Positions 53,443 through 62,322 of a stretch of DNA of 64,000 nt are shown here, piece by piece. Source of the stretch: CAWKCE01 sp032127035 (lineage in GTDB: Bacteria > Actinomycetota > Actinomycetes > JAHEKZ01); contig CAWKCE010000005.1 in the NCBI GenBank assembly GCA_963848085.1, positions 62,001-126,000 on the forward strand. Direction: 5' to 3'. How positions within the stretch are numbered: the first letter of the stretch is position 1; every line of letters begins with the position of its first letter. The position numbers and the translations under genes were made by a program. Under the pieces are notes generated by a model, which worked only from the letters and a program-made list of their open reading frames with translations, did not search any database and had not been told where the DNA came from.

Positions 53443-55098
53443 GCCACCCCAGGGAGGGGGGCAGTCCCGGTAGGCCGCCACCTGTCGGCGGAGCTCCTCG
53501 CGGTCCCACCCCAAGGGTCCGGCCATCAGCTCAGCCACGGCCGCCGCCGCCGACCTGGCCCCGTCGGCGACCTCGGTGCCCAGCCGCGTCCGGCGGTGCA
53601 TGACGTCGTCAAGGCTGAGCGGACCCTCCTCGGCTGCCGCGTGCACGATCTCGGCTCCCAGGTAGGGGGATCCCTCGACAACCGGTTCGGCGAGCTCGGG
53701 GGCGGCCGCCACGAGTGCCAGCACCCGCGGGGTCTGGTCCCCGTGACGACGCAGGAGATGCTCGATGACCGGCAATGGCAGGCGATGCGTCGCCGTCAGC
53801 CGGTGGCGCTCCTCCCACAGCCGACCGAAGCCCTCGGCTCCCACCAGCGGGACACCCTCGGTCCGCGAGCGTCCGGGTCGAAGCATCTCCGGCAGCTCCT
53901 CGGTAGCGGCGTCCACCACGTCGGCCGCCATGACCCGGTACGTCGTGTACTTCCCGCCGGCGACCGAGACCAGCCCGGGCGCAAGTCGGGACACGACGTG
54001 CTCCCGCGAGACTTTGGTCGTTTCCTGCACATCCGCCTCGGTGACCAAGGGGCGCAGTCCGGCGTAGACCCCCACGACATCCTCACGGGTCAGCGGACGG
54101 CGCAACCATCGGTTCGCCTCGGCGAGCAGGAAGTCGACGTCGCCCTCCTCGACGTCGACGCCACCCTGGTCGACGTCGAGCTCCCCGCGCCAGACCGTGT
54201 CCGTCGTCCCGACCAGCCAGTTGCTCCCCCAGGGCAGCAGGAACAGCACGCTGGTCGCGGTGCGGGCAATCAGTGCCGTCCGGGCGTCGATCGCCCCCCG
54301 CGGCACGACGAGGTGGACCCCCTTGCTGGGTGTGACCACCGAGCCCGCGGCACCCCCGTCCAGCAACGCCCGCGTCCGCGCCCCCCAGACCCCGGTCGCG
54401 GCGACCACCACCCGCGCCGACAGCTGGACGGGGGCCTCGGCCAGGCGGTCCCAGCCCTCGACGCCGACCACCCGCTCGCCGTCGCGGCGAAAGCCGGTGA
54501 CCTGCACCCGCGAGGCGGCCAATGCGCCGTGCGCCACCGCGGTACGAACGGTCGCCAGCGTGTGTCGTGCGTCGTCAATCTGCGCGTCGAAGAACGTCAA
54601 CGCGCCCACCAGTGCTCCGGGGTCCAGCGCGGGGAACAACCGGAGGGCGGCGCGGCGGGTGAGGTGGCGGTGCCCCCGAAGCGTTCCGCCGCCGGCGCCG
54701 AACCGCGCGAGGACGTCGTACAAGGCGACGCCGGCCCCGACGTACGGCCGCTCCCAGCCCTTCGTCAGCGGGAAGACGAACCGCACCGGCCGCACCAGGT
54801 GCGGGGCAAGCCGGTCCAGCAGAAGGCCCCGCTCCCCGAGCGCCTCGTGGACCAGCCCGAACTCGCCGTGCTCGAGGTAGCGCAGGCCACCGTGAGCGAG
54901 CCGCGACGACCGAGACGACGTCCCGCCCGCCCAGTCGCCCTGCTCGACGATGCCGACCGTGAGGCCGCGCGTCGCGGCGTCGAGGGCCGCTCCGGCGCCC
55001 ACCACACCCCCGCCGACAACCAGGACGTCAACCGTCCCGCCGGCCAGCTCAGCCAGCGCCCGTCGACGCTGCTCGCGGTCGAGCGGACCCGTGGTCAC
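53419..55098 (-). CDS. glpD: Aerobic glycerol-3-phosphate dehydrogenase
   Basis: 559-residue FAD enzyme oxidising glycerol-3-phosphate to dihydroxyacetone phosphate and feeding electrons to quinone at the membrane. FAD fold VLVVGGGVVGAGAALDAA, GGTSSRSSRLAHGGLRYLE, LVGTTDTVW and VAGGKYTTYR are characteristic; the C-terminal helical domain is present. GTG 55098 lies 7 nt after the guaB3 stop. The final residues T-S-V-R-N-S-G and the stop are encoded within palindromic element copy 2, so the native C-terminus appears to have been replaced. Confidence 0.93.
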   Translation of the reverse strand: MTTGPLDREQRRRALAELAGGTVDVLVVGGGVVGAGAALDAATRGLTVGIVEQGDWAGGTSSRSSRLAHGGLRYLEHGEFGLVHEALGERGLLLDRLAPHLVRPVRFVFPLTKGWERPYVGAGVALYDVLARFGAGGGTLRGHRHLTRRAALRLFPALDPGALVGALTFFDAQIDDARHTLATVRTAVAHGALAASRVQVTGFRRDGERVVGVEGWDRLAEAPVQLSARVVVAATGVWGARTRALLDGGAAGSVVTPSKGVHLVVPRGAIDARTALIARTATSVLFLLPWGSNWLVGTTDTVWRGELDVDQGGVDVEEGDVDFLLAEANRWLRRPLTREDVVGVYAGLRPLVTEADVQETTKVSREHVVSRLAPGLVSVAGGKYTTYRVMAADVVDAATEELPEMLRPGRSRTEGVPLVGAEGFGRLWEERHRLTATHRLPLPVIEHLLRRHGDQTPRVLALVAAAPELAEPVVEGSPYLGAEIVHAAAEEGPLSLDDVMHRRTRLGTEVADGARSAAAAVAELMAGPLGWDREELRRQVAAYRDCPPPWGGTSVRNSG

Positions 55099-55105
55099 GA
55101 GGAGT

Positions 55106-56215
55106 TCATGGACGGACGGTGACCGCGACGCGCTGGAACTCCTTGAGATCGGAGTACCCGGTCGTGGCCATCGCCCGTCGCAGCGCACCGAACAGGTTCA
55201 TCGAGCCGTCCGGCGAGTGCGACGGCCCCACGAGCACCTGCTCGAGGGTGCCGGTGGACCCCACTGCGACCCGCTCCCCGCGGGGAAGGACCGCGTGGTG
55301 CGCCTCGGTGCCCCAGTGGAACCCCCGCCCGGGGGCGTCGGAGGCCCGCGCCAGGGGGGAACCCATCATCACCGCGTCGGCACCGCAGGCGATCGCCTTG
55401 GCGATGTCACCGCTGCGACCGACTCCGCCGTCCGCGATGACGTGCACATAGCGACCGCCGGACTCGTCCAGGTAGTCGCGCCGGGCGGCGGCCACATCGG
55501 CGACCGCGCTGGCCATCGGAACCTGGATCCCCAGGACGTCGCGCGTGGTGTGCGCCGCGCCACCGCCGAAGCCGACCAGCACCCCCGCCGCTCCGGTGCG
55601 CATGAGGTGGAGCGCCGCGGTGTAGGTCGCCACCCCTCCGACGACGACCGGGACATCGAGCTCGTAGATGAACTGCTTCAGGTTCAGTGGTTCGGCCTGG
55701 CTACTGACGTGCTCGGCCGACACCGTGGTGCCACGGATGACGAACAGGTCCACACCGGCATCCACGACTGCCTTCCACAGCTGCTGCGTGCGCTGCGGTG
55801 AGAGCGCGGCCGCGGCGGTCACCCCCGACTCCCGGATCTGCGCGATCCGGCTGACGATGAGGTCTTCCCGGATGGGCGCGGCGTAGATCTCCTGCATCCG
55901 GGGCGTGACCTCGTCGTCAGCCAGCGACGCGATCTCGGCCAGCAGCGGCTCCGGATCGTCGTAGCGCGTCCACAGTCCCTCGAGGTTCAGGACGCCGAGC
56001 CCACCGAGCCGACCGATGGCGATGGCGGTGTCCGGGGACACCACCGAGTCCATCGGAGCACCGAGCAGCGGCAGCTCGAACCGATAGGCGTCGATCTGCC
56101 AGGCGATCGACACCTCCTCCGGGTCCCGGGTCCGGCGGTGCGGGACGATGGCGACGTCGTCGAACCCGAACGCCTCGCGCCCGCGCTTCCCCCGGCCGAT
56201 CTCGATCTCTGCCAT
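55106..56215 (-). CDS. guaB3: GuaB3-family IMPDH-related protein
   Basis: 369-residue TIM-barrel protein without CBS domains, of the GuaB3 group that follows guaB in actinobacteria; recent work on GuaB3 supports GMP reductase activity in some members. Phosphate-binding region HVIADGGVGRSGDIAKAIA is intact. In the active-site loop, where IMPDH has GPGSICTT, this protein reads GFGGGAAHTTRD, so the catalytic Cys position is His; I recall this is usual in related actinobacterial members. Reaction therefore uncertain. ATG 56215, 22 nt after guaB. Confidence 0.88.
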   Translation of the reverse strand: MAEIEIGRGKRGREAFGFDDVAIVPHRRTRDPEEVSIAWQIDAYRFELPLLGAPMDSVVSPDTAIAIGRLGGLGVLNLEGLWTRYDDPEPLLAEIASLADDEVTPRMQEIYAAPIREDLIVSRIAQIRESGVTAAAALSPQRTQQLWKAVVDAGVDLFVIRGTTVSAEHVSSQAEPLNLKQFIYELDVPVVVGGVATYTAALHLMRTGAAGVLVGFGGGAAHTTRDVLGIQVPMASAVADVAAARRDYLDESGGRYVHVIADGGVGRSGDIAKAIACGADAVMMGSPLARASDAPGRGFHWGTEAHHAVLPRGERVAVGSTGTLEQVLVGPSHSPDGSMNLFGALRRAMATTGYSDLKEFQRVAVTVRP

Positions 56216-56237
56216 CTCTGCGTCTCCTGGGCCGAGG

Positions 56238-57746
56238 TCAACGCTCGGTGTAGTTGGGGGCTTCGACGGTCATCTGCACGTCGTGGGGGTGGCTCTCCCG
56301 CAGCGACGCGGACGTGATGCGGACGAAGCGCCCCTTGTCCTGCAGCTCCGGGATGGTCCGTGCGCCGACGTAGAACATCGACTGGCTCAGTCCCCCGATC
56401 AGCTGGTGCGCGACACTGGCAAGCGGGCCGCGGTACGCGACCTGGCCCTCGATGCCCTCAGGGATGAGGTGTTCGTCGGCGGCCACCTCGGCTTGGAAGT
56501 AGCGGTCCTTGGAGTAGGACTTCTTCCCTCTGCTGGACATCGCGCCCAGCGAGCCCATGCCGCGGTACGACTTGTACTGCTTGCCCTTGACGAAGACCAG
56601 CTCCCCGGGCGACTCCTCGCAGCCGGCGAGCAGCGAGCCGACCATCACGGCCTCCGCACCGGCGACGATTGCCTTGGCGATGTCGCCGGAGTACTGCAGG
56701 CCACCGTCGGCAATCACCGGGACTCCGGCCGGGCGACACGCCTGCCAGGCGTCGTGGACCGCGGTCACCTGGGGCGCACCGACCCCGGTGACGAGCCTGG
56801 TCGTACAGATCGATCCTGGCCCGACCCCGACCTTCACCGCGTCGGCGCCAGCGTCCACGAACGCCTGTGCGCCGGCTCGGGTGGCGACGTTGCCGCCGAT
56901 CACCTGTACATGACGGGTTGCCGGGTCGGTCTTGAGGCGACGCACCATGTCCAGGAGCAGCCGGACATGCCCATGTGCGGTGTCGGCCACCAGGACATCG
57001 ACCCCGGCGTCGATCAACGTCGTGGCACGCTCCCACGCGTCGCCGAAGTACCCGATCGCGGCACCCACCATCAGGCGCCCCTGCGCATCCTTCGACGCAT
57101 GCGGGAACTGCTCGGACTTGACGAAGTCCTTCACCGTGATCAGACCGTGCAGCCGGCCGTCGTCGTCGACGAGCGGCAGTCGCTCCCGCTTGTGCTTGCG
57201 AAGCAGGGACGTTGCCTCGTCCCGGGAGATCCCGACCGGGCCGGTGATGAGTGGGCTCGGCGTCATCACCTCGTCCACCTTGGTGGTGCCCCACTCGGCG
57301 ACGGGGACAAAGCGGAGGTCGCGGTTGGTGATGATGCCGAGAAGGTGCTGGTCGGTGTCGACGACGGGCAGGCCGGACAGCCGGTACTCGCCGCAGACCT
57401 GGTCCAGCTGCTCGAGGGTGGCGTCGGGGCCGATCGTCACTGGGTTGGAGATGATCCCGGTCTGTGTCCGCTTGACCAGGTCCACTTGATAGGCCTGGTC
57501 GGCGATGGACAGGTTCCGGTGAAGCACCCCGAGTCCACCCTGGCGGGCCATGGCGATGGCCATCCGGGACTCGGTGACGGTGTCCATGGCTGCCGAGACG
57601 AGCGGAACCTTGAGCGAGATCTCCCGTGTCAGCCGCGAGGTCGTGTCGATCTCCGACGGAACCAGGTCGGACTCACCGGGAAGGAGAAGGACGTCGTCGA
57701 AGGTCAGGCCAACGGCTGCGAACGGCTCGGGAACGACGGGATCCAT
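56238..57746 (-). CDS. guaB: Inosine-5'-monophosphate dehydrogenase
   Basis: 502-residue enzyme that oxidises IMP to XMP, the committed step to GMP. Catalytic Cys in VGVGPGSICTTR, phosphate site IADGGLQYSGDIAKAI, flap region YRGMGSLGAM, and a CBS pair inserted at about residues 100-220. Full family length. ATG 57746 begins MDPVVPEPF and has GGAAGG just upstream; the frame upstream is not conserved-looking. First of guaB-guaB3-glpD. Confidence 0.97.
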   Translation of the reverse strand: MDPVVPEPFAAVGLTFDDVLLLPGESDLVPSEIDTTSRLTREISLKVPLVSAAMDTVTESRMAIAMARQGGLGVLHRNLSIADQAYQVDLVKRTQTGIISNPVTIGPDATLEQLDQVCGEYRLSGLPVVDTDQHLLGIITNRDLRFVPVAEWGTTKVDEVMTPSPLITGPVGISRDEATSLLRKHKRERLPLVDDDGRLHGLITVKDFVKSEQFPHASKDAQGRLMVGAAIGYFGDAWERATTLIDAGVDVLVADTAHGHVRLLLDMVRRLKTDPATRHVQVIGGNVATRAGAQAFVDAGADAVKVGVGPGSICTTRLVTGVGAPQVTAVHDAWQACRPAGVPVIADGGLQYSGDIAKAIVAGAEAVMVGSLLAGCEESPGELVFVKGKQYKSYRGMGSLGAMSSRGKKSYSKDRYFQAEVAADEHLIPEGIEGQVAYRGPLASVAHQLIGGLSQSMFYVGARTIPELQDKGRFVRITSASLRESHPHDVQMTVEAPNYTER

Positions 57747-57780
57747 GGCACCTTCCGCAAGCAGCCGGGTGGGGCCTCTC

Positions 57781-57786
57781 ACTGTA
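57781..57786 (-). promoter_or_regulatory. Candidate -10 of guaB
   Basis: TACAGT on the minus strand, 34 nt before the guaB ATG, inside the 119-bp gap after rsdA; no convincing -35. Confidence 0.35.
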
Positions 57787-57865
57787 CCGGCGATGCCGGA
57801 CGGCGACCGCTGCGGTGACGGCTGCTCCGCCTGCGCCGAGAGCGGGAAGACTGCGCCCGGTTCTG

Positions 57866-58819
57866 CTACCCGGTCGGCTGCTCGGTCTTCTTGCTTGGGT
57901 TCTTCTGGGGGCCGCCGTTGCTGCCCTCGCCGGATCCCTTCGACACCTGGTCGTCACTCGCGCTTGCGACTGAACCGGAAGAGTCACTGCTGGTGACCGA
58001 GGTGCCAGCGTCGACGCTGTCCGACCCGCTGCCCGTGGCCTTGCCGCCCGACGTCCCGTCCGCCTTGCCCGACCCGCCGCCCTTGGCCTTGCCGCCCGAC
58101 GCGCCGTCCGCCTTGCCCGACCCGCCGCCCGTGGCCTTGCCGCCCGACGCGCCGTCCGCCTTGCCCGACCCGTTGCCCTTGGCCGTGCCGCCCGACGCCA
58201 CGGCATCGATCCGGTCGGTCAGCTTGTCGACCCGGTTCTGCAGGCCAGCCGGGATCTCGGCGCCGGACGCCACCAGGTCGGAAAGCGCGGCTTGCAGCAT
58301 CTCCCGAGCCGACTCAGCGTCTCCGTGGGCGAGCAGGGGGCCGAACCCGGTCATCTTCTTGTTGAAGACGGCAACGTGGGTGGCAGTGCTCGGGAGGCTG
58401 CCGTCGTGATCCTTGCCTCGGCGATCGGCAACGAGCTTCCCCTCACCGGCGTCCGAGCCCCCAGTGACGAGGTGGGTCACGCCCCTGAAGGGCGCGAGGG
58501 GGTCACCGGTGACCGCAGCCGCAACCCCACTGGAACCGACGACGAGCGCTGCGACGGTGAGCACGACCGCCCCGGAGTGGCGGGAGAATCGGCCCGGGGC
58601 CGGCGACAGCCGGTGGGCAGGGGGCTCCAACCCCGAAGGTCCGTAGCGTTCGGCCGGGGCCATGCCGCCGCGGTCAGCCTCAGCGGCCAGGCCCGCCAGC
58701 AGCGCGGCCACCGGCTCGTCGGCGAAGGCCGACAGGTCGCCGCGCCGCGAGACCGTCTCCAGCAGCAGGCCGTCCTGCTGGATGAGAACCAGGTCGCGGT
58801 CCACGGCAGCCGCCGTCAT
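57866..58819 (-). CDS. rsdA: Anti-sigma-D factor RsdA-like membrane protein
   Basis: 317-residue protein. The N-terminus (DLVLIQQDGLLLETVSRRG, then DEPVAALLAGLAAEAD) resembles the sigma-binding domain of RsdA, the SigD anti-sigma factor; one membrane helix follows (VVLTVAALVVGSSGVAAAV, about residues 84-102); then an extracellular part and a Gly/Ser/Lys-rich tail with 16-residue repeats. ATG overlaps the sigma gene stop by 4 nt, matching the sigD-rsdA pair of mycobacteria (Rv3414c-Rv3413c). It should hold the sigma factor at the membrane until released. Confidence 0.82.
   Translation of the reverse strand: MTAAAVDRDLVLIQQDGLLLETVSRRGDLSAFADEPVAALLAGLAAEADRGGMAPAERYGPSGLEPPAHRLSPAPGRFSRHSGAVVLTVAALVVGSSGVAAAVTGDPLAPFRGVTHLVTGGSDAGEGKLVADRRGKDHDGSLPSTATHVAVFNKKMTGFGPLLAHGDAESAREMLQAALSDLVASGAEIPAGLQNRVDKLTDRIDAVASGGTAKGNGSGKADGASGGKATGGGSGKADGASGGKAKGGGSGKADGTSGGKATGSGSDSVDAGTSVTSSDSSGSVASASDDQVSKGSGEGSNGGPQKNPSKKTEQPTG
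58023..58198. repeat. 48-bp tandem repeat inside rsdA
   Basis: Units start at 58023, 58071, 58119 and 58167 (last truncated), encoding GSGKADGASGGKATGG-type 16-residue repeats. In-frame copy-number change would alter tail length without breaking the gene. Confidence 0.85.
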
Positions 58820-59427
58820 GCGACCACGTCCTCCGCCATGAACAGTCGAAGCCGGGACAGCGCCCGGTGCTGCGCCACTCGGACGGCACCGGGCGTCATC
58901 CCCAGCGCGCGCCCGGTCTCCTCAGCCGACAGCCCCACCGCGACGCGCAGCAGCAGCAGCTCACGCAGGTTGTCCGGGAGCCGGTCGAGCAGTGATCGGA
59001 CCTGGTCCGCATCTCCGGCTCGTACCGCCTGCTCCTCCGGCGTCAGAGAAAGGTCGCGGTCCTCGGGCAGGTCGGCGACCGGCAGGGCCGCGCGCATCGC
59101 CGATCGCTGGGCGTCAGCGACCTTGTGTGCCGCGATCCCGAACACGAACGCCTCGAACGGGCGTCCCTGGTCGCGGTAGCGGGGCAAGGCCGACAACACG
59201 GCGAGCAGCACCTCCTGCGCCGCGTCATCGGCGGCGAACTCTGCGCCGGGGACGCGGCCAAGCCGGCCCCGGCAGTAGCGGACAATCAACGGGCGAAGCT
59301 GCTTCAGCAGTGCCTCGGCGGCACCGGCGTCACCATTCGCGGCCAGCGCGACGAGGTCGCGCAGGTCCGGTTCGTCCGTCTGCTCCAAGATCGTCTGGAC
59401 AGCGCTCGGTGTTACATATGTCGCCAT
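58816..59427 (-). CDS. sigD: RNA polymerase sigma factor SigD/ShbA type
   Basis: 203-residue group 4 (ECF-like) sigma factor with region 2 (DDAAQEVLLAVLSALPRYRD, then FEAFVFGIAAHKVADAQR) and region 4 (LPDNLRELLLLRVAVGLSAEE, then RALGMTPGAVRVAQHRALSRL). Its place between bldM and guaB identifies it with mycobacterial SigD and Streptomyces ShbA (the sigma factor that drives hrdB). ATG 59427. Translation is coupled to the anti-sigma gene. Confidence 0.9.
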   Translation of the reverse strand: MATYVTPSAVQTILEQTDEPDLRDLVALAANGDAGAAEALLKQLRPLIVRYCRGRLGRVPGAEFAADDAAQEVLLAVLSALPRYRDQGRPFEAFVFGIAAHKVADAQRSAMRAALPVADLPEDRDLSLTPEEQAVRAGDADQVRSLLDRLPDNLRELLLLRVAVGLSAEETGRALGMTPGAVRVAQHRALSRLRLFMAEDVVA

Positions 59428-59469
59428 GCCCCCCGGCCCCCTTCAGTAACCATGTCCTCTTCCCGACCC

Positions 59470-60081
59470 TCAGCGGACGAGCCCCCAGCGGAACCCCAGC
59501 GCGACCGCCTGCGCCCGGTCGGCGGCGCCCACCTTGCGAAACAGCCGACGTGCGTGCGTCTTCACCGTGTCCTCCGACAGGTACAGCTCCCGGCCGATCT
59601 CGGCGTTCGACCGGCCCCGGGACATCCCGGTCAGGACCTGCAGCTCGCGCTCGGTCAGCGCCGGCGGGGTCCCCATGTCCGTCGGCTGCTTGTGACGGGG
59701 CGCGCGTCGCCAGGTCGCCTCTGCCAACGCATAGGACAAGGTGGCCGTGAGCTCCTCGCGCGTTGCGTCCTTGACCAGGTAGCCGCGCGCTCCGCCGGCC
59801 ACCGCTCGGGCGACGCCGTCGGTGTCTTCGGCCATGGTCAGCATGACGATGGCCGCATCCGGGTAGGTGGCGACCAGACGTCGGGACGCCTCGACGCCGC
59901 CCAGGCCGGGCATGCGCACGTCCATGAGGACCAGCTCGGGGCGCTCCCCCGCCCAGCGGCTGAGGACCTCCTCGCCGCTGCCGGCCACCGTGACGCGGTC
60001 GACGCCTGGGACTGTTGCCACCGCGCGGCGCAGCGTCTCGCGCGCGAGCGGCGAGTCGTCGCAGACCAGAACCGTGGTCAC
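59470..60081 (-). CDS. bldM: BldM-type orphan response regulator
   Basis: 203-residue regulator, the same length as S. coelicolor BldM. Receiver begins TTVLVCDDSPLARETLRRAV, with D54 in VLMDVRMPGLGGVE and a Lys in GYLVKDATRE; LuxR-type HTH with LTERELQVLTGMSRGRSNAE and VKTHARRLFRKVGA. GTG 60081 follows GGAGG; the ATG further upstream only adds unlike sequence. In Streptomyces, BldM controls aerial growth and sporulation, alone or with WhiI. No kinase gene is adjacent. Confidence 0.93.
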   Translation of the reverse strand: MTTVLVCDDSPLARETLRRAVATVPGVDRVTVAGSGEEVLSRWAGERPELVLMDVRMPGLGGVEASRRLVATYPDAAIVMLTMAEDTDGVARAVAGGARGYLVKDATREELTATLSYALAEATWRRAPRHKQPTDMGTPPALTERELQVLTGMSRGRSNAEIGRELYLSEDTVKTHARRLFRKVGAADRAQAVALGFRWGLVR

Positions 60082-60237
60082 GCTGCCTCCACGTGGCATC
60101 CGTTGAGTCGTGACACGGCTGATCCCGCGCACGTCCTAGGGACTCCTTCGGCACGCGGAGGCCCCAGCGTGAGAGGAATCCCTCGCGGGGTGGCAATTCC
60201 CCCGGACGGGCTAGCGCCCCTCCGGCGGAACGGGTGG

Positions 60238-61161
60238 TCAGCCGCCGAGGAGCGCGGACACGTCCTCGCGGTCCAGCCACACGGTGCGCAGATCCTCCGG
60301 CAGGTCGTCGGCGATCGCGATGACGGCGCTGCGGGCGGCAGCCAGGCAGCGGGCCGACTCAGCGGGGGCGGACTCCTCGAGGAGTGCGCCCAGGACGGCT
60401 CGGGAGGGCCACAGCAGCGGCAGCGCGCCCAGGCTCTCGGCCAGCGTGGCCGACCGACGCAGCGTGGCCGCGGCCTCATCGACCCGACCGGCTTGGATCT
60501 GAGCCACACCCAGGAACAACAGGCTCTTCGCGACGTGACGTGGCGCACCGGCCACCTCGGCCCGCTGCACGGCTGGCGCCACCGCCTCGACTGCTGCCTC
60601 GGCATCCCCGACCAGCAGCGCCACCTCCGCCTGCACCCACGCCAGCCGGACCCGCTGCCGCCACCAGTCCGGCCGCGCCTCGGCGCGCTCCTGCGCCCGC
60701 CCCAGCTGCTCGGCGGCGACGGCGGCGTCCCCGAGGCCGACGGCGTCGGCGGCCAACCCCAGCTCGGCGTCGAAGACAGCCTCCGCCGCCCCCTCCGCGA
60801 GCGTCAGTCCCCGCTCGTCCAGCCCCCGGGCCACGAAGTGCTGGCCGAGCTGGCGCCGAACCGCCGCCGCGGTGGAACAGGCAAAGGCGGCGAACAGGCG
60901 CCGTTCCGGACCGTCGGTGCCGTCCTGGGCGGTCAGAGGTTCGAGGACCTCCAGCGCGCTGCCGAAGCGACCGGCCGCGCCGAGGGAGACCCCGAGCAGC
61001 CACGCCGCGGCGGTGGCGACATCTGGACGGCCCTCGGCGGCCGACCGCTCGAAGGCCCGCTCCAGGCTGGCAACCGCCGTCATCGGCGCCCCGTGGAATG
61101 CCGCGCGCTCGCCGCTGGCGAGCAGCTCGGCCAGCCCGTCGTCCACCCGCGACCCCCGCAC
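60238..61161 (-). CDS. TPR-like hypothetical protein
   Basis: 307-residue, Ala/Leu-rich, all-helical protein whose spacing of A/L/G residues (for example LERAFERSAAEGRPDVATAA; AAVAAEQLGRAQERAEAR; AKSLLFLGVAQIQAGRVDEA) fits degenerate tetratricopeptide repeats. It occupies the place of mycobacterial Rv3415c between sigD and whiB3. Function unknown; probably a scaffold. GTG 61161 or GTG 61146 could start it. No signal peptide. Confidence 0.7.
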   Translation of the reverse strand: MRGSRVDDGLAELLASGERAAFHGAPMTAVASLERAFERSAAEGRPDVATAAAWLLGVSLGAAGRFGSALEVLEPLTAQDGTDGPERRLFAAFACSTAAAVRRQLGQHFVARGLDERGLTLAEGAAEAVFDAELGLAADAVGLGDAAVAAEQLGRAQERAEARPDWWRQRVRLAWVQAEVALLVGDAEAAVEAVAPAVQRAEVAGAPRHVAKSLLFLGVAQIQAGRVDEAAATLRRSATLAESLGALPLLWPSRAVLGALLEESAPAESARCLAAARSAVIAIADDLPEDLRTVWLDREDVSALLGG

Positions 61162-61211
61162 TCCCGCGCCTGGTGGCGCCGTCGGAGCAGAAGGCTAACG
61201 CAGGCCCCGCC

Positions 61212-62182
61212 TCACGCCGTCGCGGCGCGGGTGACCACCTCAACGGCCTCCGCGAGCGAGCCGGTTGCCGTGGCGTGGCCGGGCAGGGGACCTCCCCAGC
61301 CGGGGCCGCCGACGACCAGCCGGAGCGCCGGTCGCGTCACCGGGATAGCGGACAGCGCCGTCGGGTCGCCACTGTCCGGCACCTGTGACCAGACGAACAC
61401 CGCGGACGGCCCCGTACGCCGCACCGCGGCTGCCAAGGCGTCCGACGGCACGCGGGCCCCGAGGATGCGACTCCCCACCCGACGCTCGGACAACCCGGTG
61501 GCGAGCGCGTGCAGCGGCAGGCTGTGCTGCTCCTCCGGGGCGCAGGCCAACAGCACCGGGCGGACGGCGACCGGAGCCGCCTGGCGGGCGATGACGGCCC
61601 GCAGGGAGCCCATGACGACCTCGGACAGCGCGTGCTCGACGTCGACGCCCGCCCCGGTCTGCGCCCACCGGGCGCCGACGGCCACCAGCACGGGCACCAG
61701 CAGGTCGTCCCAGGTCGGCACCACCCCGAACCGCTCGAGGTGCTCGTCGACGATGGCCGACGCAGCGCGGGTGTCCAGTGCCATGGCGGCGCGCGACAGC
61801 CCGCGCGCCGCCGCCCCCGCTCCCGGCAGGCTGACCACCCGGCCACCACCCACGGCCCGTGGCCGGTGGCCCCGGCATCCCGGCCGCCCCCCTGGGCCAC
61901 GTCCCCGACTCCGGAACCGCTGACGGCCAGCGCCGCGCGCGCGGCCTCGGCGGGGGAGGCTCCCTGCAAGGTCAACCGACGCATCGTGTTCAGCCGGGCG
62001 ACGTCGGCAGCGGAGTACCGGCGGTGGGAACCAGCGGCGTGCCCACTCGGCCCCAGGCCATACCGCCGGTCCCAGGTGCGAAGCGTGGCCGGGGCGATTC
62101 CCAGCTGGCGGGCCACGGCCGCGACGGTCAGCGCGACCGGCGGGTTGTCCGCGTGCGCATCGTCGGCGACAGGGGTGACCAC
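61212..62182 (-). CDS. MerR-B12 (CarH/LitR-like) regulator, split by a -1 frameshift
   Basis: Two halves of one regulator lie in different frames. The N-terminal MerR DNA-binding domain (TVAAVARQLGIAPATLRTWD; AGSHRRYSAADVARL) is read from GTG 62182 (or GTG 62218). The C-terminal domain (WDDLLVPVLVAVGARWAQTG to the stop at 61212) is one frame back and has W-x9-E-H (RWAQTGAGVDVEH) and E-Q-H in APEEQHSLPL, resembling the cobalamin-binding photoreceptor domain of CarH/LitR, though the Gly of the axial motif is missing. The frames join without a stop at G GGG GGC (61892-61886), a canonical X XXY YYZ slip site in phase with the first frame. A -1 slip gives about 323 residues. Lost base, sequencing error or programmed slip are all open. 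Confidence 0.65.
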
Positions 62183-62250
62183 GCGACCGATTGTCGGCCC
62201 TGCGCGAGGAGGCCGCACCTTGACTCGCAGAACTTTGTCAACGTTTCTAC

Positions 62251-62279
62251 TTGACCAACTTCTGAAGCGGTATTAGCGT
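62251..62279 (+). promoter_or_regulatory. Promoter of the whiD-type gene
   Basis: TTGACC (62251-62256), 17-bp spacer, TAGCGT (62274-62279), giving a transcript start at about 62286 and a leader of about 37 nt. Confidence 0.55.
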
Positions 62280-62322
62280 GTCCCCTGCACCGCTTGAACC
62301 GCGCGACCTACGAGGAGTGACC

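Noticed and set aside
61337..61852. MerR-frame continuation to 61337 as a real C-terminus
   Set aside because: Sequence after the slip site in that frame is Cys/Arg/Ser/Trp-rich shadow of the B12-like domain in the -1 frame.
59125..61923. 932-codon plus-strand open frame over sigD, bldM and the TPR gene
   Set aside because: It runs antisense to three recognisable genes and shows no motif; long shadows are normal at this base composition.
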